Positions 38,512-48,404 of a stretch of 64,000 nt of DNA are shown here, piece after piece. This DNA is from Flavobacteriaceae bacterium (lineage in GTDB: Bacteria; Bacteroidota; Bacteroidia; Flavobacteriales; Weeksellaceae): the NCBI GenBank assembly GCA_030538275.1, contig JAUNUH010000005.1, positions 124,001 through 188,000 on the forward strand. Reading direction: 5' to 3'. How positions within the stretch are numbered: the stretch's first letter is position 1; each line of letters opens with the position of its first letter. The translations under genes and the position numbers were made by a program. Under the pieces are notes generated by a model. The model searched no databases. It saw only the letters and a list, made by a program, of their open reading frames with translations, and was not told the origin of the DNA.

Positions 38512-39876
38512 ATGAAATTCAAAACTCGCATTTCTTTGTATTATTTGGTTGCTAATGCGGTGATTATGGCTCTGGTTTTTTTGTTTTTGTACTTTTTGGT
38601 GAGGCATAGTATTTATAATCAGTTGGATAATTATCTCGAAATCGAAGCCCAAAAACATGTCGATGAAATTGGAATTGATAATACCGGCATTCATTTTTTG
38701 AACAAAAAAGAATGGGAAGAGCGTGAACATCGTGTAACAGAGGTGAATCCGGTATTTATACAAGTGCTCGATGCTGATAAAAAAGTGGCTGACCGCTCGC
38801 CCAACCTCAAAATGGATAGTATGCAGATGAATGAATCTGTTGCTTATGGTACGTCATATGATGCACAGCTCAATGCAAAGCCCGTTCGTCAAATGAATAT
38901 GAAAATTGAAAAAGACGATATGGTTCATGGTTATATCATTTCAGGAATTCCGATGAGCGGCCAATTAGAAACTTTGATCAAACTCCGAAACACACTTCTT
39001 GTTCTTTTTCCCATCATTTTGATTGGATTGTTTTTTATTTCTCGTTTTCTGGCTGGAAAAAGTATCAATCCTATCAATGATATCATTTTGGCAACCAATC
39101 GAATCACCAATAATAATCTAGATGAACGAGTTCCTGAACCCAAAAATAAAGATGAATTATACCAACTGTCTGCCGCCATCAACGAATTGCTAGCGCGTAT
39201 AGAAAATGCGGTAAAGCGCGAAAAACAATTTACATCTGATGCCTCACACGAGTTAAGAACACCATTGGCTGTACTCAAAGGAACTTTTGAGGTTTTGTTG
39301 CGTAAACCGCGCACAGAAGAGCAGTATAAAGAAAAAATCAGTTTTGCCTTGAACGAAATCAATCAAATATCACTTCTCACAGAGCAATTGCTCACTATGG
39401 CAAGACTGGATCCAGGTCAAATTACCAATACGCTTGTGTCTTTGGATGAATTGCTGGAAAACCTTTTTAAACTTCATCAAAATGAAATTCAAAATAAAAA
39501 TTTAAAAATAATAATGCAAAATGAGCTCAGAGAAACCCCAGAAGTGAATTTATATCTGAGCCAACTCATTTTAGGCAATGTTTTGTCAAATGCCATAAAA
39601 TTTTCTCCTTCACTCGGTAAAATTCTTTTACAAATCAAACCCGCATTGAATCATGTAACCATTGAGGTACAAGATGATGGGCCAGGAATTAATGAAGAAG
39701 ATATGAATTTGATTTTCAATCCGTTCTATCGGTCCATGCAAAATGTACATGTACCTGGCAGTGGTTTGGGTTTGTCTATTGCCAAAAAAGCAGCAGATAT
39801 TTTAGGTGCAGAAATTCGGTATTTTAATTTAGAATCTGGGGGAACACTTGTATATATCAATATTCCGTTCATTTGA
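38512..39876 (+). CDS. sensor histidine kinase (CusS-like)
   Basis: 454 residues from the ATG at 38512 (an upstream in-frame TTG overlapping the regulator is less likely). Two membrane helices (about 10-30 and 160-180) enclose a periplasmic sensor of about 130 residues, then HAMP, the HisKA box ASHELRTPLAVLKG with His246, and an ATPase domain with NAIKFSP, DDGPGI and GSGLGLSI. The periplasmic part has several Met residues (MDSMQMNES and RQMNMK), consistent with Cu or Ag sensing, which is inference. Confidence 0.93.
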   Translation: MKFKTRISLYYLVANAVIMALVFLFLYFLVRHSIYNQLDNYLEIEAQKHVDEIGIDNTGIHFLNKKEWEEREHRVTEVNPVFIQVLDADKKVADRSPNLKMDSMQMNESVAYGTSYDAQLNAKPVRQMNMKIEKDDMVHGYIISGIPMSGQLETLIKLRNTLLVLFPIILIGLFFISRFLAGKSINPINDIILATNRITNNNLDERVPEPKNKDELYQLSAAINELLARIENAVKREKQFTSDASHELRTPLAVLKGTFEVLLRKPRTEEQYKEKISFALNEINQISLLTEQLLTMARLDPGQITNTLVSLDELLENLFKLHQNEIQNKNLKIIMQNELRETPEVNLYLSQLILGNVLSNAIKFSPSLGKILLQIKPALNHVTIEVQDDGPGINEEDMNLIFNPFYRSMQNVHVPGSGLGLSIAKKAADILGAEIRYFNLESGGTLVYINIPFI

Positions 39877-39897
39877 TTTTAATTTAAGATAAAACAA

Positions 39898-39915
39898 TCT
39901 TAAGCATATCTTAAG
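39898..39915 (+). promoter_or_regulatory. TCTTAAG direct repeat, operator candidate (site 2)
   Basis: TCTTAAG at 39898-39904 and 39909-39915, same 11-base spacing as site 1, 64 bases before the RND pump ATG. Confidence 0.6.
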
Positions 39916-39978
39916 GATTTGAATTCCTTTTCTGAATTGAAAAGTAATAACTTTGATGCTGTAAATATAAAAAGCAGG

Positions 39979-42900
39979 ATGAAACAAATAATCAGGTACA
40001 GTTTACAAAACAAACTCATTATCTTATTATTTACTGCTGCAATTGTCGGTTTTGGGATATATGCAGCCATAAGACTTCCGATAGGCGCAGTGCCAGATAT
40101 CACCAACAATCAGGTGCAAGTCATTACAACTTCGCGCAATCTTTCTACCCTGGATGTAGAGAAATTCCTTACTTATCCAGTAGAATTGGAAATGACCAAT
40201 TTACCTGGAGTGAAAGAAATTCGTTCAGTTTCCAAATTCGGTTTGTCGGTGGTAACAGTTGTTTTTGAAGAAAATATGGGTACTTATCTGCCACGACAAT
40301 TAATCGCAGAAAAACTCAAAACGGCTGAAGAGAATATTCCACAAGGATTTGGTACTCCGTTTATGGGACCTATTTCTACAGGATTAGGCGAAATTTATCA
40401 ATATATTCTTGATGTTGAACCCGAATATGAAGATAAATACACCACCACAGATTTGCGCAGCATTCAAGATTGGATCGTTCTCAGGCAATTGTCTGGAATT
40501 GATGGAGTGGTTGAAGTAAATACTTGGGGTGGATTTCTGAAACAATATGAAGTAGCCGTAAACCCCAATCGTTTGAGGTCTATGAATATTTCTCTGGAAG
40601 AAATATATCAAGCGCTGGAAAGTAACAATAGTATTGCGGGTGGTGGCTATATTGAAAAAGGAAATGAAGCCTTTTTTATTCGTGGTGAGGGTTTAGCCAA
40701 CAGTTTAGATGACATCAAAAATATCGTTGTTTCTTCAAGAAACGGAATTCCCATTTACATTCGCGATGTGGCCCAGGTAGGATTTGGTCATGCTACCCGT
40801 TTTGGCGCAATTACAGGAAACGGCGAGGGAGAGAAAGTGCTTGGGCAGGTAATGATGTTGAAGGATGCCAATACCAAAACAACAATAAATAATGTAAAAA
40901 AGCGTGTTGCTGAAATAGAAAAATCGCTTCCGCCTGGGGTTCATATCAATCCATTTTTGGAGCGCAGTGAATTGTTGAACAAAACAACATTTACCATTTC
41001 AGAAAACCTGATTCTGGGCTGTTTGATTGTAATTTTTGTTGTCGTTTTATTACTAGGAAATTTACGTTCAGGTTTAGTTGTGGCGTCTGTGATTCCGTTG
41101 AGTCTATTGTTTGCGCTGGGATTGATGCATATCTTCAAGGTAGATGCAAATCTCATGAGTCTTGGTGCCATCGACTTTGGGATTATAATTGATGGCGCCG
41201 TAATTATTGTAGAATTTATCGCCTTCCAAATCAACACACAGCTTCATAAAATAACGAATTTACCCTCTACACAACGCCGTTCTATTATTGACAAAATTAC
41301 AGAAGAGGCATCTTATCGTATGATGCATTCGGCATTTTTTGGTCAAATTATTATTCTTATTGTATTTATCCCGATTCTTTCACTGAGTGGTGTAGAGGGC
41401 AAAATGTTCAGGCCTATGGCTTTGGTATTCAGTTTTGCCCTTGTTGGAGCAATTATTTTATGTTTTACTTGGGTTCCAGTAATTTCATCATTGGTATTGA
41501 AGCCTCAAAAATCAAACAAAAAAAATATATCAAATCGATTAATACGTTGGATTCAAGACAGATATAAGCCAACTATATTTTTCGCTTTAAGAAATAAAAA
41601 AGCGGTTCTAGCAAGCTCAGTTCTGTTATTGATAATCGCGTTTTTTATTTTTAGCAAAATGGGCGGTGAATTTGTACCCACTCTAGACGAGGGTGATTTT
41701 GTAATTCAACCGGTGTATAAAACGGGAACATCTTTGGAAAAAACGATTGAACTGGCAACAGAAATGGAATTAATTCTAAAGGAATTTCCAGAGGTGAACC
41801 AAGTTGTAACGCGAATTGGAGCCGCAGAAGTACCTACAGACCCGATGTCTATGGAAGAAACGGATGTGATAATCACCTTGTTTCCTAAAAAAAATTGGAC
41901 AACCGCCTCTACCAAAGATGGATTGGCAGATGCCTTCAAAGAAGCTATTCAAAACAAAATGCCAGGGGTTGAAATTGAATTTACTCAGCCTATTGAGATG
42001 AGATTTAATGAGTTGATTACAGGTGTTCGCTCCGATTTGGCCATTAAGGTTTTTGGTGAAGATTTGGATGTACTTTATAAAAAAGCCAATGAAATCGAAA
42101 AAGCCATTGCAAATGTACCTGGTGCTGCCGATATTTTGGTAGAGAAAATTGCAGGTTTACCCGAAATGAGTGTTACCTACAATAGAAACAAAATTGCTAT
42201 GTATGGATTGAATATTGCCGATGTAAACGATGTTTTACAAGCAGGTTTTGGTGGGAAAACTGCAGGACGAATTTTTGAGGGCGAAAAACAATTTGATTTG
42301 GTCGTTAGATACGATGCATCTCATCGTAGAAGTATCGAAAATCTACGCAATGCGTTTGTAACTTCGCCTACAGGTATGCAAATTCCCTTGAGTGAATTGG
42401 CCGAAATAAATTATACCAAAGGACCTGCCCAAATTTCTCGCGACGAGGCCAAGCGCAGAGTAGTGGTAGGGGTAAATGTAAGAAATCGAGATCTGGAAAG
42501 CGTTGTAAATGATGTAAAACAAATTGTAAATGATCAAATTGATATTCCTACGGGTTATAATATTGAATATGGGGGACAATTCGAAAATCTGAGATCTGCT
42601 CGCAATAGGTTATTGGTGGCTGTTCCCATTGCCTTATTGCTGATTTTTATCTTGCTCAACTTTGCATTTGATTCGATAAAAGATGCTTTATTAATATTTA
42701 CGGCAATTCCATTTTCTGCCGTGGGTGGTATATTTTTTCTATGGTTGCGCGGTATGCATTTTAGCATTTCAGCCGGCGTAGGATTTATTGCACTATTTGG
42801 TATTGCCGTGTTGAATGGAATTGTGTTAATCGAGCATTTCAAAGAATTAAAAGAACAGGGCTACAACAATCTACATCGTAGAATAATTACAGGAACGCGA

Positions 42901-44292
42901 GACAGAATGCGCCCAGTATTGCTCACTGCCACGGCCGCTGCACTCGGATTTTTTCCTATGGCAATTTCTACCTCTGCAGGTGCAGAAGTGCAGAAACCCT
43001 TGGCAACAGTAGTTATCGGTGGATTGGTGACATCTACAATGCTTACGCTCATCGTATTGCCTGTACTTTATTCAATCTTCGATTCCAAAAAAATTAAAAT
43101 GATTCCCAAAAAAGCGGTTATCACAGTTCTGTTTTTAGGTGGCAGCATTAGCCTTTTTAGTCAAAGTAAAAACCTACAAGAAATGCAGGAAATTGCCATC
43201 GAAAACAATTTGAGCATATTGGCACAAAAAGAAAAAGTAAAAGCAGACAAGGCTTTGATTCAGTCAACAAATTCATTTCAGCCCACAGATTTTTATTATA
43301 ATTTCGACCAAGCCAATCGTGATATGGACAACAAAATTCTGCATGTGGCTGGAGTTTCACAAAGCATGAAATGGCCGTCTTATGCCAAAGCACAAAAGGC
43401 ACTTTATGAAAGTAAGGCCCATCTTTCTGAAAGTGAAATCGCCTTACTCGAAAGACAAATCATGTTTGAAATTGCTAAATCCTACTACGGCATCAGATAT
43501 ACGCAAGAAGTGGAAAAAGTGTATCAAACTTTGGATAGTTTGTATGAAAGATTTGCCTATGGTGCTCAGCGTAAATTTGAACTGGGAGAAAGTAATAATT
43601 TAGAAAAAATTACAGCCCAAGCCAAAAGGCAAGAATTGGCTGTGAAATTAAAGCAAATTCAAATTGAAAGAGAAAAATTCTATTTTCTATTACAGCAATG
43701 GCAGCAAACTCCAGAACGATTTTTGGTGGACTCAAACAGCTCGGTAAAAGTTGAGGTATTGAATTTTATTCCAACTCAACATCCATACAATCAATACCTT
43801 GAACAGTCTCAAAAAGTCTTGGAAAACACCAAAACGCTTCAACAGAAAGAAAAATTACCCGATCTGCACGGAGAAGTATTCTCATCAATTAATAATCTTT
43901 TTTCTAAAAAACCCTATTCAGGTTTTCAAGTAGGTGTGGGGATTCCGTTGTGGGGCAACAAGGCCGTTGCTGCACAAGTTGAATCAACCGAAATTGAAAT
44001 GAAAGTGCTGGAATATCAAAAAGAAAATTTTGAAAAACAACTGAATTCCAGATTCAACGCTTTACAACAAGATATTCAAAAATATGAAGAGGCTATCCAT
44101 TATTATGAAGATTCGGGGAAAAATTTAGCTTCGGAAATCCTTCGATCCGCCAATTTAGCCTACAAAAACGGGGAAATCGACTTTCTGGAATTTGCTATCT
44201 TACTCGATAATGCAAAACAAATTGAAATTAATTATTTAGAAAATTTAAATTTATACAATCAAAGCGTAATTGAACTGAATTATTTGAATTAA
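39979..44292 (+). CDS. cusA: CusA/CzcA-type heavy-metal RND pump fused to a TolC-like outer-membrane factor
   Basis: 1437 residues from the ATG at 39979. The first about 1035 residues are a complete HME-type RND pump: PIGAVPDITNNQVQVIT at the start, the charged helix GAIDFGIIIDGAVIIVE used for proton coupling, and the second half with DEGDFVIQPV and a duplicated set of helices. After the last RND helix comes a basic, hydrophobic segment that looks like a leftover signal peptide (KKAVITVLFLGGSISLFSQ), then about 380 residues with OEP/TolC-type coiled coils. Such fusions are known in Bacteroidota. The CusB adaptor is the next gene. Substrate likely Cu, Ag, Co, Zn or Cd. Confidence 0.93.
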   Translation: MKQIIRYSLQNKLIILLFTAAIVGFGIYAAIRLPIGAVPDITNNQVQVITTSRNLSTLDVEKFLTYPVELEMTNLPGVKEIRSVSKFGLSVVTVVFEENMGTYLPRQLIAEKLKTAEENIPQGFGTPFMGPISTGLGEIYQYILDVEPEYEDKYTTTDLRSIQDWIVLRQLSGIDGVVEVNTWGGFLKQYEVAVNPNRLRSMNISLEEIYQALESNNSIAGGGYIEKGNEAFFIRGEGLANSLDDIKNIVVSSRNGIPIYIRDVAQVGFGHATRFGAITGNGEGEKVLGQVMMLKDANTKTTINNVKKRVAEIEKSLPPGVHINPFLERSELLNKTTFTISENLILGCLIVIFVVVLLLGNLRSGLVVASVIPLSLLFALGLMHIFKVDANLMSLGAIDFGIIIDGAVIIVEFIAFQINTQLHKITNLPSTQRRSIIDKITEEASYRMMHSAFFGQIIILIVFIPILSLSGVEGKMFRPMALVFSFALVGAIILCFTWVPVISSLVLKPQKSNKKNISNRLIRWIQDRYKPTIFFALRNKKAVLASSVLLLIIAFFIFSKMGGEFVPTLDEGDFVIQPVYKTGTSLEKTIELATEMELILKEFPEVNQVVTRIGAAEVPTDPMSMEETDVIITLFPKKNWTTASTKDGLADAFKEAIQNKMPGVEIEFTQPIEMRFNELITGVRSDLAIKVFGEDLDVLYKKANEIEKAIANVPGAADILVEKIAGLPEMSVTYNRNKIAMYGLNIADVNDVLQAGFGGKTAGRIFEGEKQFDLVVRYDASHRRSIENLRNAFVTSPTGMQIPLSELAEINYTKGPAQISRDEAKRRVVVGVNVRNRDLESVVNDVKQIVNDQIDIPTGYNIEYGGQFENLRSARNRLLVAVPIALLLIFILLNFAFDSIKDALLIFTAIPFSAVGGIFFLWLRGMHFSISAGVGFIALFGIAVLNGIVLIEHFKELKEQGYNNLHRRIITGTRDRMRPVLLTATAAALGFFPMAISTSAGAEVQKPLATVVIGGLVTSTMLTLIVLPVLYSIFDSKKIKMIPKKAVITVLFLGGSISLFSQSKNLQEMQEIAIENNLSILAQKEKVKADKALIQSTNSFQPTDFYYNFDQANRDMDNKILHVAGVSQSMKWPSYAKAQKALYESKAHLSESEIALLERQIMFEIAKSYYGIRYTQEVEKVYQTLDSLYERFAYGAQRKFELGESNNLEKITAQAKRQELAVKLKQIQIEREKFYFLLQQWQQTPERFLVDSNSSVKVEVLNFIPTQHPYNQYLEQSQKVLENTKTLQQKEKLPDLHGEVFSSINNLFSKKPYSGFQVGVGIPLWGNKAVAAQVESTEIEMKVLEYQKENFEKQLNSRFNALQQDIQKYEEAIHYYEDSGKNLASEILRSANLAYKNGEIDFLEFAILLDNAKQIEINYLENLNLYNQSVIELNYLN

Positions 44293-44429
44293 ATTAAAAA
44301 GAATGAAGCAGATAATTTATAAATCGGAAGCATTGATTGTAAAGGAAAAATGAAATGAAGAAAAATAGGTGAAAATTAGATTAAACTTAAAATTTTCTGT
44401 TTAATCATACTTTTATCAAAATTAACGAA

Positions 44430-45557
44430 ATGAAAAAAACAATTATATTTTTATCTTTCATCATTGCGGTGGCCTGTTCCCAACAAGAAAAAACGCAAGA
44501 AACTACTGAAAATGAATCGGTTGAAAACACGGACGAAATCAGTCTTTCGCAAGAACAGTTTAGCGCCGGTAAAATGGAATTAGGCCGAATTTCTGAGCAA
44601 GAATTTCATAATTATATTACGACAACCGGCAGTTTAGAAGTTCCGCCGCAAAATCGTGCAGATGTCAGTGCTTATTATGGTGGATATGTAAAAAGCCTAA
44701 ATTTAATACAAGGACAATGGGTAAATGCAGGCCAGACCCTTTTTAGTTTAGAAAATCCTGAATTCATAGAAACACAACAAGAATATTTGGAAGCCAAGAG
44801 CCAATTAGATTTTTTGCGTCAGGATTATGAGCGACAACGTATTCTGGCAAAAGAAGAAATTGTTTCGCAAAAAAAGTTTCAACGATCACAAGCAGATTAT
44901 AATCTCGTGCGAACACAAGTAGATGTTTTGGGTAGAAAATTGCAAATGATGAAAATCAATCCAAAATCCGTAAGTAGTGGAAATTTGCGTTCACAAATCA
45001 GTATTACTGCACCTATAAGCGGCTATGTGAGCGATATTATGGCAGTGAAAGGTCAATTTCTAGGATCACAAGATGTGGCACTTTCTATAGTAAATACGCA
45101 CCAAATGAATTTGAAATTGGCCGTATTTGAAAAGGATTTGCCTTTGATTCACCCAAAAATGCCAGTGGAATTTCGCTTACAAGAAAATCCTGATTCTATA
45201 TATGTAGCAGAAATTCAATTGATTGGAAAAAATATAGACCCAGTGCGACGTACGGTAGATGTCAATTGCAAAATCCTTTCTGCGCCTCAACATTTATCAT
45301 CGGGAATGTTTGCAGAAGCACGAATAAAAACAGATTTTCAAAAAAAATATGCTCTTCCACAAGATGCTGTGTTGGAATTGGAGGATGAAAAATGGGTTTT
45401 GGTAAAAGAATCCAACGCTGGTGAGCGGTTGGTATTCAAAAAACAAAACGTGAATACCGGAATAGAAAATGAAAATTTTGTTGAAATAACAAATACTTCG
45501 GATTTTTCACCTCAAGATGAAATATTAATCAAGGGCGGTTTTCAATTAATACAGTAG
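44430..45557 (+). CDS. cusB: RND efflux periplasmic adaptor lipoprotein (CusB-like)
   Basis: 375 residues. Lipobox IAVACS places it on a lipid anchor. A membrane-fusion-protein layout follows: lipoyl half-motif (GGYVKSLNLIQGQWVNAGQTLF), coiled-coil hairpin (about 110-175), second lipoyl half (ISITAPISGYVSDIMAVKGQFL), beta-barrel domain and a C-terminal QDEILIKGGFQL block. It connects the CusA-like pump to its fused outer-membrane part. 137 bases separate it from the pump gene. Confidence 0.93.
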   Translation: MKKTIIFLSFIIAVACSQQEKTQETTENESVENTDEISLSQEQFSAGKMELGRISEQEFHNYITTTGSLEVPPQNRADVSAYYGGYVKSLNLIQGQWVNAGQTLFSLENPEFIETQQEYLEAKSQLDFLRQDYERQRILAKEEIVSQKKFQRSQADYNLVRTQVDVLGRKLQMMKINPKSVSSGNLRSQISITAPISGYVSDIMAVKGQFLGSQDVALSIVNTHQMNLKLAVFEKDLPLIHPKMPVEFRLQENPDSIYVAEIQLIGKNIDPVRRTVDVNCKILSAPQHLSSGMFAEARIKTDFQKKYALPQDAVLELEDEKWVLVKESNAGERLVFKKQNVNTGIENENFVEITNTSDFSPQDEILIKGGFQLIQ

Positions 45558-45626
45558 CTGGCATCATAAAATTTGATATTTTTTTAAATAAAATTCTTAT
45601 TTTTAGCGAGAATAAATTTGTCGCTG

Positions 45627-46199
45627 ATGAAAAAGTTTTTCACCATCTTTTTGTGTATCTTTCTATTTGCAGGTTGTAATGAAAAAGAAAAAGAATATCT
45701 CGAAAAATTGCAACGGCTAGAGGACCGTGAAAAACGATTGAACGAGCGAGAAATAGAAATGGCGGTAAAACTGGCTGATTATGATTTGCTCAAAAGTAAA
45801 TTTGACAGCATTAGCACGGCAGAAAGTGATAGCTTGAAGATGCATAGCCAAAATGTTTTGGGAGAATGGTCATCTTCAATGGTTTGTACATCAAGCTCTT
45901 GTACTGGTTTTGCCATTGGTGATGTTCGAACAGGAAACTGGAAATTCAGTAAAAAAGAAGATAGAATAGAAGCAGAATCTTATGATGCCAAAGGTAAATT
46001 GATTCGAACCTATTACGGCAATTTTCAAAACAATGATTTGTTTTTGCGCAGCGTACCCGATACGGATTCTCTATCTCGCAATACCATGGAATTGGTAATT
46101 AATGATATACAGTCTCGCAGAATGCGCGGATATAGAAAAATTTCGCAGCAGAATTGTGAAGTTTTTTTCTCAATCGATTTAAACCGAGTTAATCCATGA
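45627..46199 (+). CDS. coiled-coil lipoprotein of unknown function
   Basis: 190 residues from the ATG at 45627. Lipobox LFAGC, then a charged helix (about 20-70; EKLQRLEDREKRLNEREIEMA) likely to form a coiled coil, and a C-terminal beta-rich domain with two closely spaced cysteines (CTSSSC). No named family recognised. Its last four bases overlap the antiporter start (ATGA), so the two are co-translated and may work together at the envelope. Confidence 0.72.
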   Translation: MKKFFTIFLCIFLFAGCNEKEKEYLEKLQRLEDREKRLNEREIEMAVKLADYDLLKSKFDSISTAESDSLKMHSQNVLGEWSSSMVCTSSSCTGFAIGDVRTGNWKFSKKEDRIEAESYDAKGKLIRTYYGNFQNNDLFLRSVPDTDSLSRNTMELVINDIQSRRMRGYRKISQQNCEVFFSIDLNRVNP

Positions 46200-48313
46200 T
46201 TCTCTCTAATATTTTCGAAACTACTCTGCCTTTTGAGAATCCAGTACTTAAATTTCTTATTGTATTGGTCATAATTCTTGCGGCACCTTTACTGCTCAAC
46301 AAGATTAAAATTCCGCATTTGATTGGGCTTATTATAGCTGGTGCTGCTATAGGTCCGAATGGTTTCAATATCTTACCAAGAGACAGTAATATTGTGGTTA
46401 CAGGTACTACAGGTCTGCTTTATATTATGTTTTTGGCTGGTTTAGAAATAGATTTGGCTGAATTCAAAAAAAACAGCGGAAAAGGTCTAGCCTTTGGTAT
46501 GTACACTTTCCTTATTCCCATGGGTATCGGAATTCTTGCCAGCTATTATCTACTTGATTTTAATTTAATGACATCCGTTTTGCTGGCCAGTATGTTTGCC
46601 TCTCATACTTTGCTTGCCTATCCGATAGTGAGTAAAATGGGTGTTACACGAGACTTGTCGGTAAATGTAGCTGTAGGCGGCACCATGATTACCGACACGC
46701 TGGCTCTTATCGTTTTGGCCGTAATCGTGGGGATGACACGTGGCGAGGTGAATGCGGAGTTTTGGATTAGACTTTCAGTTTCTATTTTGATATTTGGTGC
46801 TGTAGTATTATTACTGTTTCCCATATTGGGTAGATGGTTTTTCAAAACGGTAGAAGATAAGATTTCTCAATATATTTTTGTTTTGGTCATGGTGTTTTTC
46901 GGCGCATTGCTTGCTGAGTTGGCTGGTATTGAGGCGATTATAGGTGCTTTCCTAGCCGGGTTGTCGCTCAATAGACTCATTCCGCACACTTCACCTCTCA
47001 TGAATCGCGTAGAATTTGTGGGAAATGCCTATTTTATTCCGTTTTTCCTGATTAGTGTTGGAATGCTCATCGATTTCAGAACTTTTATCAGTGATATTCA
47101 AACCATTAAAGTAGCTGTTGTGATGACGGTGGTGGCTATTGTAGCCAAATATATCGCAGCCATGGCGACTCGCTTTACATTCAATTTCAATAGGGCGCAG
47201 GGTAATATGATATTTGCACTGAGTTCTGCACAAGCAGCGGCAACGCTTGCGGCGGTGTTGGTCGGATTTAATATTATTATTTCAGAAACTCCTGAAGGAG
47301 AGCCTATTAGGTTATTAGATGAAAGTGTTTTGAACGGTACTATTCTTATGATTTTGGTGACATCCACGATTTCATCGCTGGTTGCACAAAAAAGTGCAGA
47401 AAAACTTGCAGAACAAGCCACATCAGAAAATGATGAAATGGATTCTGGTAAAGAATCTTTTCTCATAGCACTCAATCACCGCTCCAATACAGAAGAGCTT
47501 GTTGGCTTGGCCATTCACCTCAAAGACCATAAACATCAACATTTATACGCGCTGAATGTTTTTAACGAATCCCAAACCAACGAAGAAACCAAATCTGCCA
47601 ATAAACAAATACAATTGGCCAAAGATATTGGCGCATCTGCCGATATAGATATTACCGAAATTTTCAGACATGACAGCAAATTTACAAAAGGAATTTCGGC
47701 AGTGATTCGTGAGAAAAAGATTTCTGATGTGTTTTTAGGAATATCCAAAGACAAAGGGATTTCGAGTAATTTAAATGAAAATATCAAAGAAATTATTTCA
47801 GACAATCACGAGCAGAATTTTTATTTTCTTAAATCTGTTCAACCTCTTTCAACCATTACCAAAATTGTTCTGGTAATTCCACAAAAAGCAGAACATCATG
47901 AAGAATTCCTATATTGGTTGCAGAAAGTATGGAAAATTGCCAAACATATTGGTGCCAAAATTCAGATTTTTGCCCATTCCAGCGCAATGGAATTTATCTC
48001 TGCCATTCAAAAGGAATCCTCTGTTCCCAGTGAACTGCACTTTTTGAACGACTTACAAGACTTTTTACTTATTTCCAGAAGTCTCGGAATAGATAGTTTG
48101 CTCATTGTAGCCATGGCACGCGAAAATACTTTGCAATTTCATAGATATATGCACAGAATACCGCATCTGCTCAATGATTATTTTAAAGATAGTAACTATG
48201 TGCTTCTTTATCCCAAAGAACCCGAAAACCCAAGTTCCTCACTTTTACATCCCATTCTCTATCCCAAAGATGTGAAAGCTTTGGATAAAATTATCAAAAC
48301 AATGTTTAAATAA
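46196..48313 (+). CDS. CPA2 family cation:proton antiporter with C-terminal UspA-like domain
   Basis: 705 residues. The N-terminal 400 form a KefB/NapA-type antiporter of about 12 helices (IPHLIGLIIAGAAIGPNGFN, FLAGLEIDLAEF, GTMITDTLALIVLAV with the TD motif, GAFLAGLSLNRLI). The C-terminal 290 residues are soluble and resemble tandem universal-stress-protein domains (LIALNHRSNTEELVGLAIHL). It probably exchanges Na or K for protons. It overlaps the upstream lipoprotein gene by 4 bases. Confidence 0.9.
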   Translation: MILSNIFETTLPFENPVLKFLIVLVIILAAPLLLNKIKIPHLIGLIIAGAAIGPNGFNILPRDSNIVVTGTTGLLYIMFLAGLEIDLAEFKKNSGKGLAFGMYTFLIPMGIGILASYYLLDFNLMTSVLLASMFASHTLLAYPIVSKMGVTRDLSVNVAVGGTMITDTLALIVLAVIVGMTRGEVNAEFWIRLSVSILIFGAVVLLLFPILGRWFFKTVEDKISQYIFVLVMVFFGALLAELAGIEAIIGAFLAGLSLNRLIPHTSPLMNRVEFVGNAYFIPFFLISVGMLIDFRTFISDIQTIKVAVVMTVVAIVAKYIAAMATRFTFNFNRAQGNMIFALSSAQAAATLAAVLVGFNIIISETPEGEPIRLLDESVLNGTILMILVTSTISSLVAQKSAEKLAEQATSENDEMDSGKESFLIALNHRSNTEELVGLAIHLKDHKHQHLYALNVFNESQTNEETKSANKQIQLAKDIGASADIDITEIFRHDSKFTKGISAVIREKKISDVFLGISKDKGISSNLNENIKEIISDNHEQNFYFLKSVQPLSTITKIVLVIPQKAEHHEEFLYWLQKVWKIAKHIGAKIQIFAHSSAMEFISAIQKESSVPSELHFLNDLQDFLLISRSLGIDSLLIVAMARENTLQFHRYMHRIPHLLNDYFKDSNYVLLYPKEPENPSSSLLHPILYPKDVKALDKIIKTMFK

Positions 48314-48404
48314 ACCAATGAGAATCAATTTGTAATTTTCAGTCTGGCGTAGTAAAAAATGAACGAATTGCTACGATTTTGGAATCAATAATATTCAATA
48401 ATTT

